Source: a virus. From it: 30,923 nt of DNA. The position numbers were made by a program, and so were the translations under genes. Each line of letters opens with the position of its first letter. Position 1 is the first letter of the stretch. This document shows positions 21,770 through 29,355 of this stretch, in pieces. Under the pieces are notes generated by a model. That model worked only from the letters and a program-made list of their open reading frames with translations. It did no database searches and was not told the origin of the DNA. The stretch spans positions 1 through 30,923 of IMG/VR virus record IMGVR_UViG_3300025102_000165. One strand, given 5' to 3'.

Positions 21770-21799
21770 TTTAGCCAGGACCCGCAGGCCCTGACTAAA
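21770..21799 (-). other. post-capsid stem-loop with UGCG tetraloop
   Basis: Minus strand TTTAG-T-CAGGGCC, loop TGCG, GGTCCTG-G-CTAAA: a 13-bp stem with two G-U pairs. It starts about 10 bp after the capsid stop. No T-run follows, so it is not a typical intrinsic terminator. It could protect the capsid mRNA 3' end or reduce read-through. The loop and stem resemble the terminator at 11116-11139. Confidence 0.55.
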
Positions 21800-21808
21800 A
21801 AATCCTAA

Positions 21809-23140
21809 CTAAAAGCTAGGTGTTACTAATCCAGTACCTTGAATTTTTGTAATTCCAGCTGGGTAACGACCTGATGCATAAGCAACATAGCCATAACATA
21901 CCAACTTGACTGTAAGTGACCCGGACCCGACATCGTCGAATCTTAGTCTGAACGGACTACCTGACTCTTCAAAGAGAATATGGTCGTCAGCTTTTACAAC
22001 ATAAATCTGGTCTTGATTATTACCACCACCGTCAACAGTTGTAATATTAGCGTCAGCAATAACTGGTAAACCAGCAATCTGACCAACAACTTGACCGTAG
22101 CCAGCAGCCTCACCAATACCAAATGCATCGCTTGGATTATTTCCAGCAGGCAAGACCAATGGTCTTGAGTTTCCATCTACACCAGCAGAAAAGAAACCCC
22201 ACCTACGAGGATGCATAATGATAGCGGTCGCCGCAGCAAACCTATTGCTATTAATTTTTTGAATCGCATCAATTAATTTTGGATAAAGCTCTCCAACAGT
22301 TGGGGATGCATCGGTATAAGTTACGGTGTTTATTCCTGTAACATTACGGATGCCTTCAGGTGCTCCACCTGTACCATCACCATTAATTAATTTTTCATCA
22401 AGTTCTGTGTAATACGCAGCAATGAGGTCACTAAAAATAATTCCCTCAAGATCGGTTCCTCTTTCAATTGCTTGACGAGAAACATCTTGCTGACCACCAA
22501 TGGTGTTGACATTCACGGTATAGAGAGTGTCATCCATATTGGTCTCTTGAAGTGCAGAGTTTTCAGTTGCCTGAAATGCATTCGCAGAACCTGTGGTAAT
22601 TCTTGATAGCTCAACCTTCATGCCTTTATCTGGTAAAGGTGCCTTGGGTAAAGCATTATAAAATGGACTTCCAGCTCTAGCTTTTTGAGCAACCAAGTCA
22701 GTAAGGTATTGAGGAACGACGAGTCCAGCAAAAGCACCGGTCCCAACATCTCTCTTCTCACCGTTTCCAGCTTGGTGCCTGTTTATTCTATCTTGAGCTT
22801 GATAGTCACCATTTCTAGCATTAAAAGCATCAGAAAGAAAAGCATGGTCAGAACCACGGTAATAAACACCAGGCTCTTCAATTGCCTCGACAACAGGGTC
22901 TAATTTTTCCTCATCGACTCCTAGTTTTTCTCGGCTTTCAGCTATTTCTTTTTCAGCTTTTCTGATTTCCTCAGCTTCAGTAATTCTGTCGCCAAGTTCA
23001 GTTATTTCATTTTTAAGGCTTTCATATTTTGAAGTTTCATCCTCGTTGAAGTCACGCTCCTCCTTATCGGCAAGCTCAGTCATAGACTTGACATCAGCGA
23101 TGAGTCCTTCTCTTTTTTCTAACATTTCTTTAATTTTCAA
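21809..23140 (-). CDS. major capsid protein, HK97 family
   Basis: 443 residues from a TTG start with a GGAG site 6 nt upstream. Residues 1-80 form a charged coiled coil (KIKEMLEKREGLIADVKSMT and on), the scaffolding-like delta domain that the protease removes. The rest is the HK97 fold: GTGAFAGLVVPQYLTDLV, NTIGGQQDVSRQAIERGTD, IIMHPRRWGF and a C-terminal VKLVCYGYVAYASGRYP. It makes the capsid shell. It follows the prohead protease and portal genes, as usual, and is followed by a stem-loop. Confidence 0.95.
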   Translation of the reverse strand: MKIKEMLEKREGLIADVKSMTELADKEERDFNEDETSKYESLKNEITELGDRITEAEEIRKAEKEIAESREKLGVDEEKLDPVVEAIEEPGVYYRGSDHAFLSDAFNARNGDYQAQDRINRHQAGNGEKRDVGTGAFAGLVVPQYLTDLVAQKARAGSPFYNALPKAPLPDKGMKVELSRITTGSANAFQATENSALQETNMDDTLYTVNVNTIGGQQDVSRQAIERGTDLEGIIFSDLIAAYYTELDEKLINGDGTGGAPEGIRNVTGINTVTYTDASPTVGELYPKLIDAIQKINSNRFAAATAIIMHPRRWGFFSAGVDGNSRPLVLPAGNNPSDAFGIGEAAGYGQVVGQIAGLPVIADANITTVDGGGNNQDQIYVVKADDHILFEESGSPFRLRFDDVGSGSLTVKLVCYGYVAYASGRYPAGITKIQGTGLVTPSF

Positions 23141-23210
23141 TTTTTACTCCAAATTAAATTATTATTTTTTTAATACAAAAGTGTGAGTGTTCAATAAAGT
23201 GTTTCCGGCT

Positions 23211-24911
23211 TTAGGAACGGCTCTGCATGTCCCAAATTTCCAAGTCACGAATTGCAGCCCTCACATTAGACTTGGTTATTTTAGGCGTTGGTAATAAATC
23301 ATTTAATTGACTTATTACTTCTTTTATTTTTGACACTTGCTCATCATTAGGTTCATTATTTCTAACTTCGCTAAGGACCCCCTGAAGTTCCCCTAAATCA
23401 ACACCACGAATAGACGCAAGCGTTGCAGGGTTAGCAGGCCAAGTGACAACTGAAACATCCAGCAGGCGTAACTCCTTAAGAGTACGAGTCTCGCCATTCT
23501 CGCTGAATTCATCCTTGATGGCGTGAAAACCAAAAGACATCTCGCTTAGATCCCCTCGTTTTAGAGCAGAACCAATCTCGGCAACCCTTGGGTTGCTTTC
23601 ATCAAGTTGAGCTTTCACAAATAAACCGTGCTCATCCTCCCGGAGTTCTAAAGTACCGGACTTGGTGCGAGCCAATGGAATACCATCATGATTGATTAAA
23701 AATTTAACATCGTCCTGTTCATTTAAAGTTTTAGAGAACGCACCCTGGTTGACGATTTCATTATAAACACCACGGGAGTCAGCTACAGAATAAGGGGAAT
23801 TGAAAACAGACGCATATCCAGTAAAAACTAAATCGTCAGTGTCAATACTTGCCTCAGCCCGAAGTTCAAAAAAACGGGTTTCTTTATTTTCACTCATGCG
23901 TTTTATAATACCAACAGACTGATTATACGACTGTGGCCTAGTTGCAGAACGGTCATCCTCATGCCTTGCAACTTGACGCTCGGCCCATTTCATAGCATCC
24001 ATGCGAGTAGCAGCAGCTAAAGAACCACCCCACAAAAGCCAAGCCACGAGTCCAGGACTCATGCGTTCGCTTTCGCCGGATAAAAATTTTTTAGCAGAAT
24101 CGCCTTGAAAATCTGAAACATGACGCTTGAACCAGGCCTGCATACGCAAAGCCTTATCATGAGAGATAACACCATCACGCATTTGACGAGCCTCACGTTT
24201 GGTTTTTTCAGTTAGACCTTGGCCTGCAAATTGTAAATTTTCAAGACCTCGAGCTGCGTTATTTTTTATAAAGGCAGGTACACTAATCTCATGCCTGAAA
24301 TCTTTGTTATTTTTTTCTTTTTTTGGTGCGTGCTTTGGATGAGCCTCAGGAAGTAAATCATTGTCACCAACATACTTTGGATTTTTTGGTTTATCGTTTA
24401 TTAAAAGATAACCAAAAGCCTTAAGACGAGCAAGACCCCAGGCATTCCTTGAAACTCCAGGACGATGAGAAGTTGAGTAGGCCCCAAAGCCACGACGCAC
24501 TACAGCCTTAGCGGTTGAAGTTCTTAATCGCCTCCAAGTGCTCATGCCCCCTTCTTTTACTTTTTCATTATGCAGCTCAACGATTGTCGCTATTGATTTT
24601 TCAGTTTGCTCAGAAAATTTAATACTCCCGGACTTACCTGATGCAGAACCGGGTTCATTTTTAGCTGATCCCTTGACCTGGTCCTTTTTTGGTGCTGGCT
24701 CAGACTCAGCCCTTTCATCAACAAGAGTTGGGTCCTCATCACTTGCGTGCTTTTTACCAGTTAAATTTTCGTAGTCCTCCATTTTCTCACAAGGCATATA
24801 GAAAACCTCGCCGTCAATTTCATGAGTATGAGAACCAACACAACCAATCTCTTGAGCTTTAGCTTCAGCCTCAGCCTTTGTACCGTACAAGTCCTGCTCA
24901 GGATATGGCAC
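23211..24911 (-). CDS. prohead protease fused to a large N-terminal region
   Basis: 566 residues from a GTG start. The C-terminal part, from about residue 340 (KETRFFELRAEASIDTDDLV), is an HK97-family (S78) prohead protease with His in FLINHDG and Ser in EMSFGF, which would cleave the capsid delta domain. The N-terminal ~330 residues are not part of that family: YGTKAEAEAKAQEIGC with a CVGSHTHEIDG patch, a disordered acidic/Ser linker, and a helical region with NAWGLARLKAFGYLL, TKREARQMRDG and LVAWLLWGGS. That last region recalls a phage head-morphogenesis domain seen elsewhere in actinophages. The portal overlaps by 1 bp. Confidence 0.85.
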   Translation of the reverse strand: MPYPEQDLYGTKAEAEAKAQEIGCVGSHTHEIDGEVFYMPCEKMEDYENLTGKKHASDEDPTLVDERAESEPAPKKDQVKGSAKNEPGSASGKSGSIKFSEQTEKSIATIVELHNEKVKEGGMSTWRRLRTSTAKAVVRRGFGAYSTSHRPGVSRNAWGLARLKAFGYLLINDKPKNPKYVGDNDLLPEAHPKHAPKKEKNNKDFRHEISVPAFIKNNAARGLENLQFAGQGLTEKTKREARQMRDGVISHDKALRMQAWFKRHVSDFQGDSAKKFLSGESERMSPGLVAWLLWGGSLAAATRMDAMKWAERQVARHEDDRSATRPQSYNQSVGIIKRMSENKETRFFELRAEASIDTDDLVFTGYASVFNSPYSVADSRGVYNEIVNQGAFSKTLNEQDDVKFLINHDGIPLARTKSGTLELREDEHGLFVKAQLDESNPRVAEIGSALKRGDLSEMSFGFHAIKDEFSENGETRTLKELRLLDVSVVTWPANPATLASIRGVDLGELQGVLSEVRNNEPNDEQVSKIKEVISQLNDLLPTPKITKSNVRAAIRDLEIWDMQSRS

Positions 24912-26113
24912 TAGCCCTCGCTTTTTTCCTCGGAATCAGTAAGTTCAGGTTCCACTTCATCCTTTCCAAGCGGTGGAATATCAGGACCAACAGGTGCTCC
25001 TTGCAATCCAAGATAAAAGTTATCGCCACCCTCATAAGGTTCATAATCAAGTTGCTGCCTTATTTCATTAGGCGTAAAGATACCGGAAGTAATAGCAACT
25101 TGAGCAGCACGAATCGTGTTAGCACGGTCGCCTCTTTGATATTCACTAACATCAAAACGAGCATAAGAAGTGCCAGGCAACAACCCTGAAAAACCCTCCT
25201 CAATCCTGGACAACCAGGGGAGTAGCGTGTGCCTTACAAATTGGATACCGGAACTCTCAACATTTGAATACAAACCAGTTGAACCCTCAGCATGAATTAA
25301 ATAACTTGGAATACGATAAACCCTGGCAATTTCTTTTACAATTTGGTCCCTGGCTTTTACAAGCTCCTCACCAGCAGCGTCAGAAATGGCCTTCCATTTC
25401 AAACCACCCGTTAGAACCGCAGGCTTTCTGTTTCTGTTATGAGAAGTGGTCCAGGTCGATTGCAGAACCTCCGCCTGTTCCTTAGTCATTGCTTGGTCAG
25501 TTTCAAGGATTGATGAGGGAGTGGCACCCTGGCCATAGAACTGACCGATGTGGCGTTCCATCGCAAGAGCAACACCGATGGTGTTCTTTTGAGTTTTTAA
25601 AGGACTTACTCCAAGATAAGAACCAGGATAAGTAAACCAAGTGAAGTGTAAAATATTATTTTTTGAGTAAATGCGGTCGTTAAATTTGTAAAGTTTTTGA
25701 TTACCCTCCATTTTTAATTTAACTTTATCGGGATGGACGCAAGTCAAAGCAATAGGACGCTCAGCCGTGTCACGGTCAACAAGAACGTAAGCATTACCAT
25801 GCAAAGCCATTGACGCAACAAGCTGGTGGATAAATTCAAACCTTGATTGGTTAAGGTTAGGGGATCTAAGAAATCTAGGAGTTTTTAAACTTATATTTCT
25901 ATCGTCAAACTCACGGTAAACCTTGATAGGAAGTGCAGCAATCGAATCAGACAAGATAGACACGCAGGCCAAAACAGTTGACACACCCAAAGCTGTTATT
26001 TCATTGACGCTCTCCCCGGAATAACCTGGAACGCCCTCACGCTGAGATAACAAGTCGGCAAGGTTGCCTAAAGCTGCGTCTCTTTTTTCATTACCCCTAG
26101 AAAATATACTCAT
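24911..26113 (-). CDS. portal protein, HK97 family
   Basis: 400 residues. Typical portal blocks: TALGVSTVLACVSILSDSIA (residues 44-63), ALPIKVYRE, a VASMALHGNAYVLVDRD block, WFTYPGSYLGVSPL, ATPSSILETDQ and QLDYEPYEGGDNFYLGLQ near the C-terminus. It forms the dodecameric vertex for DNA entry and exit. It overlaps the upstream small membrane protein gene by 4 bp (ATGA) and the protease by 1 bp. Confidence 0.93.
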   Translation of the reverse strand: MSIFSRGNEKRDAALGNLADLLSQREGVPGYSGESVNEITALGVSTVLACVSILSDSIAALPIKVYREFDDRNISLKTPRFLRSPNLNQSRFEFIHQLVASMALHGNAYVLVDRDTAERPIALTCVHPDKVKLKMEGNQKLYKFNDRIYSKNNILHFTWFTYPGSYLGVSPLKTQKNTIGVALAMERHIGQFYGQGATPSSILETDQAMTKEQAEVLQSTWTTSHNRNRKPAVLTGGLKWKAISDAAGEELVKARDQIVKEIARVYRIPSYLIHAEGSTGLYSNVESSGIQFVRHTLLPWLSRIEEGFSGLLPGTSYARFDVSEYQRGDRANTIRAAQVAITSGIFTPNEIRQQLDYEPYEGGDNFYLGLQGAPVGPDIPPLGKDEVEPELTDSEEKSEG

Positions 26114-26250
26114 CGATTATAAAAATAACTCCCAATTAATAAACCAGCACCCAAAACTATGGACGCCGCCCCTTTGCTAAAAGTATAAACACCGCCAACG
26201 ATAAACATCAGGCCGATAAACTCAATAGCAATAAACATGGCTCTCACCAT
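26110..26250 (-). CDS. small membrane protein between terminase and portal
   Basis: 46 residues, MVRAMFIAIEFIGLMFIVGG at the start. Two hydrophobic helices (MFIAIEFIGLMFIVGGVY and ASIVLGAGLLIGSYF) with a short SKGA turn. It exactly bridges the two genes, overlapping terminase by 7 bp and portal by 4 bp. Overlaps on both sides in the late operon argue that it is translated. Function unknown; it may assist membrane-linked assembly or be a superinfection factor. Confidence 0.65.
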   Translation of the reverse strand: MVRAMFIAIEFIGLMFIVGGVYTFSKGAASIVLGAGLLIGSYFYNR

Positions 26251-27695
26251 TCTACAATACCAATATTTGAATCTTCAGGTGGCCTAGTTGGAAAAGTTAA
26301 ACGGTCCAAACACATGACCATAGCAATTGCCCCGTCAATTTTTCGCTTGCTTTTACCTTTTGATAAACGAAAACCACGGTCAGTAGGACGAGAAACAGCA
26401 GACAAAACCTGGTCATTAAAAGTGCTTTGATTTTTATGCTTTAATTTTTTTGAAGTGACAAGCTCATAAGCCTGACCACAAGCAGGAACCATCCGGCCAT
26501 GGGATTGAGGAAACTCAACCATTGGTACATTTTGGTCATACAAAGCCTGAGCAGAACGCTCAAAGAACGCCGGGTCATAAGCAACCTCAACCAAGTTAAA
26601 CTCACGGTTTAAATTAACTAAAAATGTTTCAATTTCAGCATAGTCAAACATTACGCCGTCATTCCTCCAAATTTTTGAGTCAACATAAATCATGCCGTCC
26701 TCATTCATTTGACCCCAAACAACAGCAACAGAATCATGCTTGATAGCCATGTCAACACCAACATAAGTAGGAAGTGCAGGGTCTAATTTTATTGATGAAT
26801 CAGCAAGCTCAGACCAAAGACCATCCGGCAGCCAAGACTCATCCTGGGTCCGGGTCCACATGTTAAGATGGTAGCGTTGAAACTCCGGAAGTGGCAGTGC
26901 AGCACGACGACGGCGTAGGTTTTCAATTGGCCACCAACCACCCTCAAGTGCAGGGTTGACTTTCCTCCAGGTTTCCTCATTTTCAAAATCGTCTTTTTCA
27001 TCAGGCTCCAACCAATAGAAATAAAAATCGGGATCTAAAGACTCGCCTGACTTTTTACGCTTACCACGCAGATAAAGACGACCACAAAGAGTGTCCAGGT
27101 CATAACCAGCAGTTGTAATATTTAAGATAAGTGAATCCTTACGCTTAGCCGTGTTATTAGAGAGAACATAATGAACACGCTGCAAGTTAGGAGTTGACCA
27201 TTCGTGAACCTCATCAGCAATAAAAGCTGAGTTTCGGCCACCGTCAGCTGTTCCAGCTTTAGCAGCAACACGATAAACACGACCCGGTCCATTTTTTACA
27301 CCTATTGAATTTTGATAAACCTCGGTTATTTTTTTTAAGTAAGGCGACTGCTCACACATGCTCCTCATATTTCCAAAGACAATGTCAGCTTGCTCAAAGC
27401 TAGCAGCAGCAACCGTCACAAGCGGGGAAGTGGTGCCGTTGCCCAAGAGTTCATAAAGACCCAACGCAGAAATCAATGCACTCTTGCCGTTGCCTTTTGG
27501 AACACCAAGCAAAGCCTCACGATGACGACGCTGCCCGTCTTTATTTAACTCGTATAAATCATAAATTATTTTTCGCTGCCATTGGTCAAGACGGAACGGC
27601 TGACCATAAAAGTCACCCTCACCATGAACGCAGAAATTCTCAATAAACTTGACGACACGAGCTCCACGAGTCTCAGGTAAAACAATTTTACTCAT
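26244..27695 (-). CDS. terL: terminase large subunit
   Basis: 483 residues. ATPase: Walker A GVPKGNGKS (64-72), Walker B AFIADE (157-162) followed by VHEW. Nuclease: VGVDMAIKHDSVAVVWGQ, with the first acidic residue of the RNase H-like fold, then VEVAYDPAFF and a C-terminal segment with DGAIAMVMCLDRL. It pumps DNA into the prohead and cuts it. It overlaps the methyltransferase upstream by 4 bp and the membrane protein downstream by 7 bp. Confidence 0.95.
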   Translation of the reverse strand: MSKIVLPETRGARVVKFIENFCVHGEGDFYGQPFRLDQWQRKIIYDLYELNKDGQRRHREALLGVPKGNGKSALISALGLYELLGNGTTSPLVTVAAASFEQADIVFGNMRSMCEQSPYLKKITEVYQNSIGVKNGPGRVYRVAAKAGTADGGRNSAFIADEVHEWSTPNLQRVHYVLSNNTAKRKDSLILNITTAGYDLDTLCGRLYLRGKRKKSGESLDPDFYFYWLEPDEKDDFENEETWRKVNPALEGGWWPIENLRRRRAALPLPEFQRYHLNMWTRTQDESWLPDGLWSELADSSIKLDPALPTYVGVDMAIKHDSVAVVWGQMNEDGMIYVDSKIWRNDGVMFDYAEIETFLVNLNREFNLVEVAYDPAFFERSAQALYDQNVPMVEFPQSHGRMVPACGQAYELVTSKKLKHKNQSTFNDQVLSAVSRPTDRGFRLSKGKSKRKIDGAIAMVMCLDRLTFPTRPPEDSNIGIVEW

Positions 27696-28846
27696 TCCTC
27701 CTCCAATAAACTTAAATCAAAAACCATAGTTCCAAGCTCATCAGCACGTTTTATGAGTCGACCAACAAGCTCTGCACATTCAGGAACTACAGCGTTTCCT
27801 AATGCTTTTAATTTGTCAACACGACCAGGGTATTCATCTTTAGACCGTGGCATTCCATACTCCCACAAGTCATAACCCTCCTCAAAATAAATTTTTGGGT
27901 CCTCGGCTAAATTTTTCTTTGGATTATTACCTTCTAATATTCTTTTAGTGCTTGGACGGTTAGAACTTGTGATGGGAGTGCTAAACTTTTGAGTATTACC
28001 AATCCAAACATTAACTAATCCAAGTCGAGCCATCCATCTGGGTAGCCCATAAGCCGTGCCACCCATCCATAGTTGAGCCTCCGACCTATTAGTTTTTTGT
28101 TGCGTTCCCCCACGTCCATCTCTAGAGTCGAGCCGTGCTTTTTGTTTTTTACGCTTGGTGCCATTTGATTTATTGGTTTGCTGGCCTGACTTGCTCTCGG
28201 AGTCGACCAGTTCCCTGTCACCTTGGGATTTTCTCTCAAGTTCCCCGTTGACGTTCTCCTTGTGTTTTTTGTCACGTCCCCTCGATGCAGAGCTTTTATA
28301 TAAGCGTCTCCCGTCCTTGCCGGCAAGTGGTCCATGGTGTTTGGAGTCTCCCAACGTCCCGACTCCAAAGAATCGCTTGCGTAAGTGTGGACCACCAACG
28401 GACCTAGCTGAAATAACCTGCCACTCAAATCTATATAACCCGCTCTCGGCAATATCTTTGAGAACTCTGTTGATTGCTTCGCCTTTATTTGCTGTAAATA
28501 TCCCCGGGACATTTTCCACGAGGAAGTATCGCGGTCGTAAATCATTGACAAAACGCCAAACTTCATCCCATAACCACCTTTCATCATTAAGACCCTTTTG
28601 ATTACCAGCAACAGATACAGGCTGACATGGAAAACCAGCCGTTAAAATATCAATCGCAGGCAGATCTAACGGGTTTATATTCTCTACCTTATCATTAATT
28701 ATTAAACTATTCTTAAAATTTTTACGCAAGACCGTGCAGCAATACTCATCCATTTCAATCATCCACTCGTGAGAAGTTGCAAGACCCGCACGCTCAAGAC
28801 CATACTCGAGTCCACCAATACCAGAAAATAAACTTCCAACTCTCAC
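27692..28846 (-). CDS. DNA (cytosine-5) methyltransferase
   Basis: 384 residues with the ordered C5-MTase motifs: motif I VGSLFSGIGGLEYGL (3-17), motif IV GFPCQP with catalytic Cys 74, motif VI ENVPGI (111-116), motif VIII-like GGPHLRKRFFGVG, a variable target region, and motif X ALGNAVVPECAELVGR near the C-terminus. It would methylate phage DNA against host restriction. Its placement between the small and large terminase genes is unusual, with 4-bp overlaps on each side. No cognate restriction enzyme lies alongside, so it is a solitary phage enzyme. Confidence 0.92.
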   Translation of the reverse strand: MRVGSLFSGIGGLEYGLERAGLATSHEWMIEMDEYCCTVLRKNFKNSLIINDKVENINPLDLPAIDILTAGFPCQPVSVAGNQKGLNDERWLWDEVWRFVNDLRPRYFLVENVPGIFTANKGEAINRVLKDIAESGLYRFEWQVISARSVGGPHLRKRFFGVGTLGDSKHHGPLAGKDGRRLYKSSASRGRDKKHKENVNGELERKSQGDRELVDSESKSGQQTNKSNGTKRKKQKARLDSRDGRGGTQQKTNRSEAQLWMGGTAYGLPRWMARLGLVNVWIGNTQKFSTPITSSNRPSTKRILEGNNPKKNLAEDPKIYFEEGYDLWEYGMPRSKDEYPGRVDKLKALGNAVVPECAELVGRLIKRADELGTMVFDLSLLEEE

Positions 28847-29355
28847 TCTTCCTCCAGGAGTTCTAATATTCGTGGGTCAGTTGCAGGGTCCTCGCTCGCA
28901 TTTAACAAATCATTGATAGACGCAAGAGAAGTAGCAGCCTCACCAACTGCAATACCAAGCCGTTGGCGAGCCATTGGAGTTAAACCCAACTCATTCTCAA
29001 GCCTTAAAATCTGCGTTTCAAGTTTTAAAGCATGCTCAGCCAACGGGTTAGTTCTTATTTGACCAGTTGAACCACGAACCACTAGAGATTTTTTAACAAC
29101 TTTTTGAACCCTGGCATATTGGTCATACATTCCAAACAGACGCTCGACCGCTGGTAGGTCAACCTTTTGAGCTACACCAGCAACATCAGAATCCCAATAC
29201 TCAAACCAACGGTCCCGTGTTTGTTTTAACCAGCCACGGGTAGGTTTTGGTGGCGAGGACTTAAGCTCACTTGAGCCTGAAATTATTTGTAATTCTCTAG
29301 ATCTATGACCCTGAGCGTCCTCAGGCGGCTTTGCAAGCGGCCCCCGTTTACCCAT
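28843..29355 (-). CDS. terS: terminase small subunit
   Basis: 170 residues from the ATG at 29353-29355, which has AAAGG 8 nt upstream; a GTG nine bases further upstream is open but would lie on that site. It resembles P27-type small terminases: GKRGPLAKPPEDAQGHRSRE at the start, a central helical block (ERLFGMYDQYARVQKVVKKS), NPLAEHALKLETQILRLENE and the conserved LGLTPMARQRLG. It recognises the packaging site and stimulates the large subunit. It overlaps the upstream methyltransferase stop by 8 bp. Confidence 0.88.
   Translation of the reverse strand: MGKRGPLAKPPEDAQGHRSRELQIISGSSELKSSPPKPTRGWLKQTRDRWFEYWDSDVAGVAQKVDLPAVERLFGMYDQYARVQKVVKKSLVVRGSTGQIRTNPLAEHALKLETQILRLENELGLTPMARQRLGIAVGEAATSLASINDLLNASEDPATDPRILELLEEE

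Noticed and set aside
28015-28611. 198-codon minus-strand frame inside the cytosine methyltransferase
   Set aside because: Overlaps the well-supported methyltransferase with all motifs; no independent signal or family.
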